64,000 nucleotides of DNA from JALZUR01 sp965205365 (GTDB lineage Bacteria; Bdellovibrionota; Bdellovibrionia; Bdellovibrionales; UBA1609). The DNA lies in assembly GCA_965205365.1 (NCBI GenBank), contig CBDBGT010000005.1, positions 124,001 through 188,000 on the forward strand, written 5' to 3'. Below, piece by piece: positions 45,568-56,048 of the stretch. The notes beneath the pieces are model-generated. The model was not told the origin of the DNA and did no database searches. It saw only the letters and a program-made list of their open reading frames with translations. The translations under genes were made by a program, and so were the position numbers. Position 1 is the stretch's first letter. Every line of letters starts with the position of its first letter.

Positions 45568-47535
45568 ATGTTTAGATATACAGCTTTTATTTTAATTTTT
45601 CTTTCTAGCTGCAAAACCCTAGAGCTTAAACAAAATGCTTTACAAGCCCCAGAAAGTTATAAGAGCAAACTCATGAAAGCTGAAAAAATCTCTATAAAAA
45701 ACCCTAACCTTGCCATCTTTAACCTAAATCAACTCCTATCCACCCACCCTGAAAACAGCTTATCCGACGACGCTCTCTTCCTCTTAGGCCACCTTCTTGA
45801 AAAAACAGAAGATTTAAAAAGCGCTCTTAAAGCCTATTCTAGAATTTTAGATTCAAAATATTTATCCCCCCTTGATGGCCGCGCATTGATACAAAAAACA
45901 AATATTTTATCAAAATTAGGCAACAATAACGAAGCTCTTAAAGCATTAAACTATACCAAACACCACCAGCTCATTGATCAACAGTCTCTACAAAAGATTA
46001 AACTCATTAAAGCCCCTCTTCTTATTCAAAACGAAAAATATTTTGACTATTTACATAACGCTAAAGATATTATTCTAACAACAAAAGACCAAGCACTTGC
46101 TCAAAGGATATTTAGACAAGCTCAAGATATTTTAAAAATAAAATTAACAAGTGAAAAGTCTAAAAAAATTCTTAATGAACCTTTTCTTGATATATTTCAC
46201 CCTCAAGCTGCTCTAAACCTTATAACTTATTATTTTGAAAAAAAATCTCCTCAACTAGCTATTTCAAACCTTAAAGCATACTTCCATCTTTTAGATCAAC
46301 CTCTTTATAAAGATCAAAGAGATGAACTTATAATACGTAGCCGCCTTTATACACCTCCGAATAAAGATGTTATTGGCGTAATTATTCCATTAAGTGGAAA
46401 ATATCAGTCTGTTGGTGAACAAATTCTAAAAGGACTTCAGTACTCACTAAACATTTGGGATCCTATGAACAAAACCAAATTTAAACTTGCAATTCTAAAT
46501 TCTGAAGGTGATCCTAACCAAGTTCCTTCAGCTTTTGATGAACTCATTAAAAACGATAAGCCCATTGCTATTGTTGGAGGACTTATTGGAAAAACTGCTC
46601 AAGTTCTTTTACAAAAATCAGAGAAATACAAAATTCCAACGTTAATTTTAAGTCAAAAAGAAGGCCTTGCTAAATCTTTCCAGTACGGCTTTCAAAGATC
46701 TCAATCTTTAGAAAAATACACTGATTTAATCTCTAACATTGCCATTGAAAAACTAAATATTAAGCGTGTGTCTGTTCTTCACTCAAAAAAATCTTTTTCC
46801 ATAAGATACGCCAAGACTTTTTCTAAAAATTTTATTAAAAAAGGTGGACAAATTGTACAAACTATTGAGTATGACCTTTCAGAAAAAAGAGCCATTCCCA
46901 ATGCTATTAAAAGCTTGGTTGGACTCCTTACAATTAAGGGGCGAGAAGAAGAATACCACGTTGCTTTAAAAAGTTGGCAAAAATCTTCTCGCTCTAGAGG
47001 AAACGCTTCGCCTAAAATAGAGGAGCTATTAAAACCTCAAGTAGATTTTGATGCTCTTTTTATTGCTAATGGAGCTAAAAATAGTGGCCTTATAGCCTCC
47101 ACACTTGCTTACTTTGATGTAGAAAACCTTACTTTACTTGGTACTCACCTATGGAATGATAATGATTTATTAGAACGTGGGCAGCGTTTTGTAGAAAATT
47201 CAATTTTTGCAAGCTCTTATTTTGCACCTCATATTCTTCGTTCTAAATGCGGACAAGAGTTTTTATCCAAATTTCAAGAGCCCATTAATTCTTACATTTT
47301 TAAAGGCATTGAAGTAGGTGTTATTTTAAACACTATACATAGTTATTTTGAAATCACCTCTAGAAAAACTCTCCTTTCCGCATTAAATAAAACTTCTATT
47401 ATTACTCATAAATGTTTACCTCAAGGTTTAATCCGAGAAGGTTACAACTTTTCAAGCCCGCTTTTTCCTCTCACCGTTAAAGATAAGGGCATCACCCTGA
47501 TGACTTTGATGAGTGATAAGGAAGAAAACAAATAA
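45568..47535 (+). CDS. LpoA-like lipoprotein: TPR region plus periplasmic-binding fold
   Basis: The 655-residue protein has a lipobox (LIFLSSC, Cys15). A TPR-rich N-terminal half (about 30-240) contains HPENSLSDDALFLLG. From about 265 a type I periplasmic-binding fold begins with IGVIIPLSGKYQSVGEQILKGL. This plan is shared by LpoA, the outer-membrane activator of penicillin-binding protein 1A, and by branched-chain amino-acid-binding-like proteins. I favour an LpoA-like role because of the lipid anchor and TPRs, but the orthology is not shown. It ends the hemW run. Confidence 0.72.
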   Translation: MFRYTAFILIFLSSCKTLELKQNALQAPESYKSKLMKAEKISIKNPNLAIFNLNQLLSTHPENSLSDDALFLLGHLLEKTEDLKSALKAYSRILDSKYLSPLDGRALIQKTNILSKLGNNNEALKALNYTKHHQLIDQQSLQKIKLIKAPLLIQNEKYFDYLHNAKDIILTTKDQALAQRIFRQAQDILKIKLTSEKSKKILNEPFLDIFHPQAALNLITYYFEKKSPQLAISNLKAYFHLLDQPLYKDQRDELIIRSRLYTPPNKDVIGVIIPLSGKYQSVGEQILKGLQYSLNIWDPMNKTKFKLAILNSEGDPNQVPSAFDELIKNDKPIAIVGGLIGKTAQVLLQKSEKYKIPTLILSQKEGLAKSFQYGFQRSQSLEKYTDLISNIAIEKLNIKRVSVLHSKKSFSIRYAKTFSKNFIKKGGQIVQTIEYDLSEKRAIPNAIKSLVGLLTIKGREEEYHVALKSWQKSSRSRGNASPKIEELLKPQVDFDALFIANGAKNSGLIASTLAYFDVENLTLLGTHLWNDNDLLERGQRFVENSIFASSYFAPHILRSKCGQEFLSKFQEPINSYIFKGIEVGVILNTIHSYFEITSRKTLLSALNKTSIITHKCLPQGLIREGYNFSSPLFPLTVKDKGITLMTLMSDKEENK

Positions 47536-47888
47536 GTATGCGATCTGTAAAATAAGTTGCTAAGTTCTAATTCAGAACAATTAAAAAAATTATTGAATAT
47601 TTAAAGAAACAAGCCTTTTCTCTAAACTTTCTACTTTCTTTTTCTAATAATAACCTAAGTTTAGACTTTCTAAATTTACTGTACAGATTGATGTTAAATA
47701 CACTTTAAGATAATCACAATGAAAAATTTTATAAACTAAAGAAGGACCTTAAAATCCTTTACTTTGATTTTAGTATTCATAGTAATAACTTTTTTGAAAA
47801 AAAAGCCCAACTGATACCGCTGAGCTTTATAGACTGATGAAATGTTAACCTGTGTTTAGTGGTTTTTTAAGAAAGCTCACTTGCCTAC
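47536..47888. other. Convergent intergenic stretch
   Basis: About 350 bp of AT-rich sequence between the LpoA-like gene and a minus-strand gene. I see no gene or clear terminator stem. Confidence 0.35.
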
Positions 47889-48843
47889 TTAATTTATCGA
47901 TGAACCACCGCCCTCATTATGATTTGAGGTGTTTTTTGATTGCATACAAATAATCTGTATTCTTTTCATAGTTTCTTCCAAAGCTGAAGCTCTAGATTCC
48001 AATATCAGCCCATTTCCTGACTGAGCAGAGACTATATCGGCAGCTATTGCCGGGCGAGCTTTGAGTTCTGCAGAAATATCCTTACTGGTTTGAATATAAG
48101 ATTGTATAAGCTGTAAATTATGCGCATTTTCTCCTGGAAAAACATTCTTTATAAACTCTTCCCTATCCCGGTGGGTTATCCGTCGTTTATTACTGAAGGC
48201 CCTTATCTGCTCAAATTTTGCATCACCTACTTCATTAAAAATTCGGCCTCTAAGTTCTGCACGTATAATCATTTTTCTATGGAGCCCTGCTCCACCCTCC
48301 TCATCATGTAAAGAGATCTTACGAAACTTTCTTTTAGACCCCCCCCTTTCTATTTTTTGCTAGAGCTATTATATGAGAAGGATACATCAACAATAACATA
48401 GAATCAGTATCTTGTTTTGACCAGCCTGATTCCTTTCTCATGCGCTTATTTATTAGCTTTTCTGTTGCGAAATACTCTGCAAGGGTACTTTCATGATCTA
48501 AAGGCTCACCACTAAATCCAATCCAGTTAAGATTTCCTGAACGTATTAAATATCCTAGTCTCGAACTCTCTCTACGTTTCCTTTTTAGAGTATCCTTCAT
48601 CAGAGGAGATTGAGTATATCTATGCATTATCGTCTTTAGTTCTGATGAATCTTTAATGCCCTTAATCCTATTCATCATCGCAAAAGTATCTTCATGGATC
48701 ACCTCATAAGGCAATGCATAAACTCTACCTTTGGCTGTTCTTTTTACATGAAAACCAGAACCTTCCTTTTTAAACTTACAGGTAGCAAAAGAACTTGCAC
48801 TCGTTAAAAAAATTAATATAAATATAATTTTAGCTTCTATCAT
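47889..48843 (-). CDS. Secreted protein split in two frames at a G8 tract
   Basis: Two frames lie here: 48334-48843 (169 residues, signal peptide ending SSFA) and 47889-48272 (127 residues, no start signal of its own). The first ends in KNRKGGV directly after a run of eight G (48339-48346 on the minus strand). With seven G the frame continues as GGSKRKFRKISLHDEEGG and on into the second, giving one protein of about 317 residues. So this is either one frameshifted gene, a phase-variable gene or a sequencing error. The domain is unrecognised. HESTLAEYFATEKL and KESGWSKQDTDSMLLLMYPSH are in the first part. It overlaps the upstream gene by 4 bases. Confidence 0.72.
48339..48346 (-). repeat. Homopolymeric G8 tract inside a coding region
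   Basis: Eight consecutive C on the plus strand (G on the coding strand) at the end of the first frame. It is the only homopolymer of G or C of this length I noticed in this A/T-rich window. Loss of one base fuses the flanking frames. Confidence 0.85.
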
Positions 48844-49295
48844 CTTAAAACCCTCCCACGGTTTTTAATAAGTTTATTTAAAATCTTTGCATGACTCTTG
48901 TTGAAAGAAGAACAGGTATTGTTACCCATACAAAACAGAGCCAGTTTAATCCTTAAGCGCTCCCATGTACCTTTATTTGAGTCCTCTAAAAAGAAGGCAC
49001 TTGCGTGATTTAAATCCTGCTTACATTTTCGTGGATTTTTTACCTTTTGGGTTTTTCCATATATAGATTGAGCACAAAAATATATTTTTTTTGATTTTAT
49101 ATTTATTATTTTAGAAATTTCAGAGTTCTCTTTCTTAAGAAGCTCTGCATTAAGAAAAGCTAAGTATACTTTTTTTTCTTTCCAAAGCATTTCATTCACT
49201 TTTTTAAAACTTGGAAGCCCTAAAGCAGCAGTGTCAGCACATGCACTGCTCAAACTCAAAGAAATAAAAATAGGTAGTAGATATAAAATATTCAT
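48840..49295 (-). CDS. Small secreted protein, hypothetical
   Basis: The 151-residue product has a signal peptide (about 1-20, SLSSACADT), possibly with a lipobox (LSSAC). The mature part is basic with cysteines near 73, 90, 118 and 124 (FCAQSIYG, RKCKQD, LFCMGNNTC), suggesting disulphides. Its stop overlaps the start of the next gene (ATGA), so they are a translationally coupled pair. Family unknown. Confidence 0.65.
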   Translation of the reverse strand: MNILYLLPIFISLSLSSACADTAALGLPSFKKVNEMLWKEKKVYLAFLNAELLKKENSEISKIINIKSKKIYFCAQSIYGKTQKVKNPRKCKQDLNHASAFFLEDSNKGTWERLRIKLALFCMGNNTCSSFNKSHAKILNKLIKNRGRVLR

Positions 49296-49807
49296 ATTAA
49301 CCTCGCCTGAAAATTACTACAAAACAAAAGTCGAGGTTTTTAAAAACTTTTTAGGGCCCAGCAAGGAAAAATAAAGTGATGCCTTATCATTTACTTTATA
49401 CCATATTAAGAATAAAAACAAGATATATTTAAACTTTTAATTTTTTCTTTAATGTATTTTATTATTTATATTAAATATTTTTAAATCAATTCTAAAAAAA
49501 AATTCCTCTCTCTTAACTTTATCCAAGCTTTAATAATATAAACTTTACTCTAAGCCATTTTAATTATTAAAACTTAGAAAATTTTTTTTAAAATAATAGC
49601 AATCTATATTTCTAAGCAGCCTTTAGTTTAAGTTTATGAAAAACTAACCTTGTAATAAAATATTACCTTTCCCTTAATAATAAAGCTTTAACCAGTATTT
49701 TACCTTTAACAACGCCAAACAAATGTCTAGACTTTTAACGTCAGAATTATGACCTTTTAAGACTTTAACATCACCTCCCGATTAAGATATCACATAGAGG
49801 AGGCTTA
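49296..49807. other. Divergent AT-rich region upstream of lon
   Basis: About 510 bp with no supported gene. Promoters for lon and the secreted pair should be here. I found no CIRCE or clear heat-shock-type box by eye. Confidence 0.4.
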
Positions 49808-52219
49808 ATGAGCTCAAACAATAAAAAAATAAATCACTCTCTTCCCACACAACTTCCACTACTCCCTGTACGAGACATGGTCGTTTTTCCATACATGGCT
49901 TTACCACTATATATTGGGAGAGACTCATCTGTACTAGCTGTAGAAAAATCTTTTTCAACTCACAGATATATTTTCTTATCTACACAAGTTAAAAAAACTG
50001 ATGATAAGCCCACCTCAGACGCTATTTATAGAACCGGAACCATTGCAAAAATTGTTAGACCTATTAGAAGACTTTCTGATGGACGCATTAAAATTTTAGC
50101 TCAAGGTATTTGCAAAGCTAAAGTTTTAAATTTTTCAAACGAAGACCCTTTCTTTGAAGTAGAAGTTGAGCAGCTTTTTGAACCTAGCGCCACTGCACCT
50201 ACACCTGAGATACGCCTACTTATGGAAGAGTGTAAGTCAATAATTGAAGAGTCCATGAGTTATGGAAAATCTCTTTCCGCAGGAATTCTTTTTGACTTAG
50301 ACAGTATTTCTGAGGATCCAGGTAAATTTGCAGATCACCTAGCAAGCAATCTTGGTTTAAAAATTGAAAATTCACAGTGCGTACTAGAAGAAACAGATCA
50401 TCTAAAAAGACTCCACCTTGTTCACGGGTTTTTATCTACTGAATTAGATCTATTAAAAGTTCAATCAACTATTACAGGCACCTCTAAAGATCAACTTACA
50501 AAATCACAAAGAGAGTATTTTTTACGTGAACAGATGAAGGCTATTAAAAGCGAGCTTAATGAAAACGGTGAGAGCTCTAATAAAGAAAGTGACGTTAATA
50601 ATTATAACCATAGAATTTTACAAGCCAAAATGCCTCCTGAAGTTAAAACTGAAGTTGTAAAGCAACTTAATCGCCTAGAGAAAATGCACCCTGATGCAAG
50701 TGAATCGTCCATGATTAGAAGCTACCTTGATTGGATGTGTGACCTTCCTTGGTCGGAATCTACTGAAGACAATTTAGACCTTGCTAAGGCTAAAGAAATC
50801 TTAGATGCAGATCATTACGATTTAAATAAAGTAAAGGACCGTATTTTAGAATTCTTAGCTGTGAGACAGCTTAAGACTAAGCTTAAAGGCCCAATCCTTT
50901 GTTTTGGAGGACCTCCAGGAGTTGGGAAAACATCTCTTGGTAAAAGTATTGCACACGCAATGGGTAGAAAATACCAACGCATTTCTCTAGGTGGCTTAAA
51001 AGACGAGGCTGAAATTAGAGGACACCGTAGAACTTATGTTGGAGCAATGCCTGGTAAAATAATCCAAGCCCTTAAGGCTGCAGGAACTAATAATCCTGTT
51101 ATTGTATTAGATGAAATCGATAAGCTTGGTTCTGATTTTAGAGGCGACCCATCAGCAGCAATGCTTGAGGTTTTAGATCCTAAGCAAAATAGCACTTTTA
51201 AAGATAATTATATCAATGCTGACTTTGATCTTTCAAAGGTAATCTTCTTAGCTACGGCAAATATTTTACAAAATATTCCTTCGGCCTTAAGAGACAGAGT
51301 AGAGGTTATTAATATTCCTGGATATACGGAGAGTGATAAGTTACTTATTGCTCAAAAACATTTAATCGCTCGCCAACTAGAAGACAACGGGCTTAAACCT
51401 TCCCATATTGAGTTCACACATGATGGCATTCAAGCACTTATCTCAGGCTTTACTCGTGAAGCTGGTTTAAGAAATTTAGAAAGAGAAATTGGCTCTGTGT
51501 GTAGAAAAGTTGCAAAGCTTGTTGTGGAAGGTCACACCGATAAAATCTTAGTCAACGCACAAACTTTAGTAGAACTTATGGGCCCTCCAAAGTTTATTCG
51601 TGAAGAGCATTATCATGATAGCCCTGTGGGTGTTTCAATGGGTCTAGCATGGACTCAAGTTGGTGGAGAAATCTTATATATTGAATCTATTGCAACCCCA
51701 GGAAAAGGAGCCATCAAACTCACTGGTCAACTAGGTGATATAATGAAAGAATCTGCTTCTGCAGCACTTACATACATTAAAGCCAACGCAAAAACCCTTG
51801 GCCTAGATCTTTCTTGGTTTGAAAATCATGATATCCACATACATTTACCAGCAGGCGCTGTCCCAAAAGACGGTCCTTCAGCAGGAGTATCTCTTTCATC
51901 TGCGTTATTAAGCCTTATATCAAAGCGACCTGTAAGAATGGACATTGCAATGACCGGTGAAATCACCCTAACAGGACGCATTCTTCCTGTAGGTGGAATT
52001 AGAGAAAAAGCTTTAGCCGCTCTTAATCAAGGAATTACAAACATAATTATTCCTTTTCAAAATAGAAAAGACATTCAAGATATTCCCGTTGAATTTAAAA
52101 ATAAATTAAACTTTATTTTAGTTAGGCACCTAAATGAGGTTTTCTCTGAAGCCTTTGAAGGTGATAATATGGAAAGCTCTTTCCCAACAACAGGTACTGG
52201 AAATGACCTTGCTGCTTAA
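49808..52219 (+). CDS. lon: ATP-dependent protease Lon
   Basis: The 803-residue protein has the Lon N-terminal substrate domain (LPLLPVRDMVVFPYM), an AAA+ module with Walker A GGPPGVGKTS near 368 and Walker B VIVLDEIDK near 430, and a C-terminal protease domain with catalytic Ser in KDGPSAGVS near 692 and Lys near 735. It degrades misfolded and regulatory proteins. GAGGAGG precedes the ATG. Length and motifs are normal. It is alone, with no clpX upstream. Confidence 0.96.
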   Translation: MSSNNKKINHSLPTQLPLLPVRDMVVFPYMALPLYIGRDSSVLAVEKSFSTHRYIFLSTQVKKTDDKPTSDAIYRTGTIAKIVRPIRRLSDGRIKILAQGICKAKVLNFSNEDPFFEVEVEQLFEPSATAPTPEIRLLMEECKSIIEESMSYGKSLSAGILFDLDSISEDPGKFADHLASNLGLKIENSQCVLEETDHLKRLHLVHGFLSTELDLLKVQSTITGTSKDQLTKSQREYFLREQMKAIKSELNENGESSNKESDVNNYNHRILQAKMPPEVKTEVVKQLNRLEKMHPDASESSMIRSYLDWMCDLPWSESTEDNLDLAKAKEILDADHYDLNKVKDRILEFLAVRQLKTKLKGPILCFGGPPGVGKTSLGKSIAHAMGRKYQRISLGGLKDEAEIRGHRRTYVGAMPGKIIQALKAAGTNNPVIVLDEIDKLGSDFRGDPSAAMLEVLDPKQNSTFKDNYINADFDLSKVIFLATANILQNIPSALRDRVEVINIPGYTESDKLLIAQKHLIARQLEDNGLKPSHIEFTHDGIQALISGFTREAGLRNLEREIGSVCRKVAKLVVEGHTDKILVNAQTLVELMGPPKFIREEHYHDSPVGVSMGLAWTQVGGEILYIESIATPGKGAIKLTGQLGDIMKESASAALTYIKANAKTLGLDLSWFENHDIHIHLPAGAVPKDGPSAGVSLSSALLSLISKRPVRMDIAMTGEITLTGRILPVGGIREKALAALNQGITNIIIPFQNRKDIQDIPVEFKNKLNFILVRHLNEVFSEAFEGDNMESSFPTTGTGNDLAA

Positions 52220-52493
52220 TTATACATAGTTATACATTTGTAAACTTAATTCCATGTGGAGTTACATCTGCACAAAAGCCTTATAACCTGAGTTAGGCAG
52301 TGTTTAAATAAAGAGAATTGAGTAATTTTAGTTCTTCTTTACTCCAACTACTTTTAAGTCTCTTTTCCTAAAAAATGTATAGAGAACAAACTTCATTAAC
52401 ATTTAGATGTCACAGTGAGGGAAAATTATGGGTAGCCCTTAAAAGTTAAAGTGGGTGAAGAAAGCTAAGTGAACTAGATTTTTTTCATCTTCC

Positions 52494-55295
52494 CTACAAA
52501 AAACTCTTACACGTAATCACTGTTCTTTTTGAGGCACTAGTAAATGATATTTCACTGACCGATCTAGCATTTTTCTGCTGAATCTGGATATATTTCATTA
52601 TAGCACGTCCACCTTTGTCCCTTTGGACTCTATTAATCTTCTTTTCTGGCAATAAACGATAAGGGCTCTTCGAGTGACCCTCTAAACCAACTGTTCTGGA
52701 TTTCACCTCTCTCATTAACTCTCCAGGGCTAAAATCCCTATGAGACCAAATCTCTTCACTAGATAGGCCTCTTTTCACCATTTCTTTCTGTACAAAGTTG
52801 GCTATATAACCCCAAACACTGGGGGCAGCCATAGAAGTTCCTGTCATTGATATAGTGTTGGGACGGTACTTATTAAAAAGATGCATTATCTGAACTTCCA
52901 AAATATTATAATTATTACTAATATAACCCTCAAGTAATCTTTTCTTTCTGGAAAATTTTTTAAAATCACTGACCTCTTGGTTAGTTAAATACCCTTTCTC
53001 TACTAAAAATTGTTTTATTAAATCACTCTCCAGATATACAAAGCGAACACGATTGGCAAATCCTGGAAGTGCATTTTTCATTATGTGTTCCACAGCAGAG
53101 CTATCATATGCTCCTCCCGCAGCTAGAACCGTCTCTCCGCGGGCAAAAATAAGATTTCGAGTGTCAACGGGAATATTCGTAAAAGAAGACAACATCTCAC
53201 CTTTCCTATCTAAACTGCCCACAGTTAATATATTATTCACTCTATTATTTGGAGCTACGTATCTCTTAGAAGTCTCATGCTTCCCAAGCCAAAGTGACGA
53301 AATATCGCCTGGCAAAGCACTTCTCGAACGGCCATCAACCCAATTGCCTTCATTTCCTGCGGCAACAATAAATAAGGCTTGCTGTGCATGTTTTAAAATT
53401 GCCTCCCCAATTCTAAATTTGAAGTACTCAAAAAGTAAAAACTTATAGGAGTTGATTACCCTTTTCTCCACACTTTCTTCAAATTGACTTGGCACATGGC
53501 TAGAGAAGCTTGTTCCCAAAGAGATATTGGCTAACTTGATCTTCTGTTTGCCTATTTCCTTAATAGCTTCAATAAGCTCTAAGACCACTATATATTCTAC
53601 GGCCTCCTTCTCAAAAAACAAATCTATTGTTGTGTTAATAAAGTTCATTAATGACTCCACGCCATGACTTTTCGAAGAAAAATCAATAACATCACCAAAG
53701 CTCCCTTTTAAAGCCTTTATAACTAAAGGAGTCTCTAACCACTTCTTAAAGTCTCCCTTAAAAATAGACTTGATTTCTTCTTGCTGCTCAGAATTTAAAT
53801 AAACAGAAGATGTTGTCACTCTTATAGGAAACACTCTTAAATTCTTATTTTGAACACTACCGGTCAAGGCTACATGGGTTCCATGGCTCTCTTTAGATGA
53901 AGACTCAGAAATATAAGGGTGATAAGTAAAAAACTGCTGCCCCCTTGACTCTGAGCTAAAAGACACAGTTGCATGGGGACTCAGTAAATCCACAAGGTTA
54001 AATTTGGCACTTTTTCTATAATCTTTAAAAAGCTCAGCAATCACTTTTAATTGTTCAACAGTCAATTTTGCTTCTATCCTCTCCTCTAATGAATCTACAT
54101 TTTTCTCCAAAAATTGGTAAACCTCTTGCGATTTTTTGAACCCATGCTCTACCATCTTAAAAAATTCATTAGGCTTAACTGTGAACTTTTTGGTTAAAAT
54201 ACGTTGATCTTTTTCTGGATTAGAGATCAAACTATCATAGACTTTTACCACCCAATCACGAATAGGATGAAAACTATTCACGCCATAATTTTTATAGTAC
54301 AACGCTCTAGACAAATTATCTATAGATTCATCCAGCCTTTGATTATTATTTGAACCACCTAAAGCCTGTCTTTTTTCTAGGAATTCTTTATAACTATTCA
54401 CAGAGTCTATAACTTTTAACTCACTGTTCACCTTCTTAAAAGATTTAAAAATCAATTCAAGGAATTCAAAGCCCTTCTCTATGGACATCAAGTCTGAAAC
54501 ATCTTGTCTATAACTGTCAAAAGCCACTAACCCTGTTTTAGAATTAACAAACCAAGGCCTATCATAGACATTATGAATTTTTTTTGCACTATATAAATAT
54601 TCTCCTGATTCCTTATCTTTTACGGCATAATTGCGTTTACTCTTAATCAAAATATTCTTTTTTTCTTTGTTCTTTTTTTCTTTCATTTCCTGGTATTTAA
54701 ACTCATCACTAAACATCAGAAAGACCCTATAGGCCCCAAAAATATTCATAGAATCTCTAGTGAATTTATCACGAAATAATGTCTCTTCAAATTGAGGATT
54801 ACTATTCATCTCTGTAATAAGTACATTTAAAAAACGATCATTCATTTTTTTCATTAAATCCAAAGGATTCTCTACATACTGCTCTATAAGGGAACCTTGC
54901 AATTTGGCACCAAAAGCGAATAAAGATGGGTCTATTAGATTAGGGGAAGCAAAATAATCTTGTCCCATAATATCTTTTCCCATTCTTAATCGACCTTTTT
55001 TATCCAAATTAAAATCAATTTGATCTATCAAATCAGGATGAAAAGGATCAGTTCCATTATCAATCGCAGCTATTCTTAAAAGTTGGCGAGACTTATGCTG
55101 ATCTCTTTTCAACCTTTCAACAATTTTTTGTCGATTTAATTTCTCATGAAATTGTTGATTGGCAAAACGATTTAGTAACTCAGGGAGTTTTTTATCTACA
55201 AAAGAATCCCTAGCTCTTTGACTCTCTACTTTACAGCCAAAAATAGAAAACACTAAAAATAAAAGTGAAAAACAACAAGGCCATATTTTTATCAT
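52494..55295 (-). CDS. Subtilisin-like (S8) lipoprotein protease with a long insertion
   Basis: From ATG 55295 (MIKIWPCCFS), preceded by AGGAGA, the 933-residue product has a lipobox VFSIFGC with Cys21. The S8 triad is readable: Asp79 in AAIDNGTDP, His near 468 in SHGTHVALTG, and Ser near 818 in TGTSMAAPS, plus AAGNEGN carrying the oxyanion Asn. About 390 residues separate Asp and His, where classical subtilisins have about 30-40, so a large mostly helical domain is inserted. The frame is open to 55340, but the longer start lacks a ribosome site. It is probably anchored in the envelope. A role in predation is inference. Confidence 0.85.
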   Translation of the reverse strand: MIKIWPCCFSLLFLVFSIFGCKVESQRARDSFVDKKLPELLNRFANQQFHEKLNRQKIVERLKRDQHKSRQLLRIAAIDNGTDPFHPDLIDQIDFNLDKKGRLRMGKDIMGQDYFASPNLIDPSLFAFGAKLQGSLIEQYVENPLDLMKKMNDRFLNVLITEMNSNPQFEETLFRDKFTRDSMNIFGAYRVFLMFSDEFKYQEMKEKKNKEKKNILIKSKRNYAVKDKESGEYLYSAKKIHNVYDRPWFVNSKTGLVAFDSYRQDVSDLMSIEKGFEFLELIFKSFKKVNSELKVIDSVNSYKEFLEKRQALGGSNNNQRLDESIDNLSRALYYKNYGVNSFHPIRDWVVKVYDSLISNPEKDQRILTKKFTVKPNEFFKMVEHGFKKSQEVYQFLEKNVDSLEERIEAKLTVEQLKVIAELFKDYRKSAKFNLVDLLSPHATVSFSSESRGQQFFTYHPYISESSSKESHGTHVALTGSVQNKNLRVFPIRVTTSSVYLNSEQQEEIKSIFKGDFKKWLETPLVIKALKGSFGDVIDFSSKSHGVESLMNFINTTIDLFFEKEAVEYIVVLELIEAIKEIGKQKIKLANISLGTSFSSHVPSQFEESVEKRVINSYKFLLFEYFKFRIGEAILKHAQQALFIVAAGNEGNWVDGRSRSALPGDISSLWLGKHETSKRYVAPNNRVNNILTVGSLDRKGEMLSSFTNIPVDTRNLIFARGETVLAAGGAYDSSAVEHIMKNALPGFANRVRFVYLESDLIKQFLVEKGYLTNQEVSDFKKFSRKKRLLEGYISNNYNILEVQIMHLFNKYRPNTISMTGTSMAAPSVWGYIANFVQKEMVKRGLSSEEIWSHRDFSPGELMREVKSRTVGLEGHSKSPYRLLPEKKINRVQRDKGGRAIMKYIQIQQKNARSVSEISFTSASKRTVITCKSFL

Positions 55296-55499
55296 ATTTT
55301 CTCCTATATAAAATTCACTCACAATTATTGCACAACTCAAAATTTAGAGCCTTATAAACTCACTAAACTCTTTGTCTTTATGACCGAAGTAGTACCACAC
55401 TTCTCGCCTCTTTAAATTAAAAGCCGGTCTTTATGAAAACATTTCAACAAGTATCAAAAAAAAAAACGACCAAAACCCTCTTTCCTTAATTTGTTGCCA

Positions 55500-55995
55500 T
55501 TAGGCTAAGTAGTTAAAATCGTTAAGAGCGTATTTATAATTCAAATATCCACATTTTTGTAAAATTTTTAATGCAAAATACTGCATATCTTTATAACCAT
55601 AGGCTTGCCACTTTAAACCTTTTATCACCCGGTTTATCCCTTCAGATGTATTTGTTGTGTACGAATTGTCAAAATAATTCCAAAACTCTTCTCTATTCAT
55701 AATGTTTCAAAACCACTTTTTTAAATACTCAGCTCCACAATTAACAGCCCACTCATAGCATGTATTTATATCTTTTAAGGCCTTCTCCTTATCCATTATT
55801 CCATACATTCTATGAAGCCGCTCTTTAATAAGCTCCATACTTAAAAGCTTTTTGTTAAAGCATCTATTAAGTGGTCTTTATCTTTTTTACTACGATTTGA
55901 GCTTTTCTTTGTAAATAAATATTTATACTTTCCTCAGATCAACTCCATCACATCTTTTTTATTTAATCCGGCCAAAAATTTATCGATCAACATGA
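55500..55995 (-). pseudogene. Decayed ISL3-type transposase, C-terminal part
   Basis: Minus-strand reading gives EIMLIDKFLAGLNKKDVMEL, a TGA, KYKYLFTKKSS, a frameshift, then LLSMELIKERLHRMYG, a TGA after EYLKKWF, then MNREEFWNYFDNSY and TSEGINRVIKGLKWQAYGYK to the stop at 55500. TSEGxNxxIKxLKxxAYGY is the C-terminal block of ISL3 (IS204/IS1001/IS1165) transposases. There are at least two stops and one frameshift, and the N-terminal half is missing, so it is dead. No terminal repeats found. Confidence 0.75.
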
Positions 55996-56048
55996 TTTCG
56001 TAAAATCCCAAGTAGGATTAGAATCAGTCATAGGTAGAAACGTGTAAA

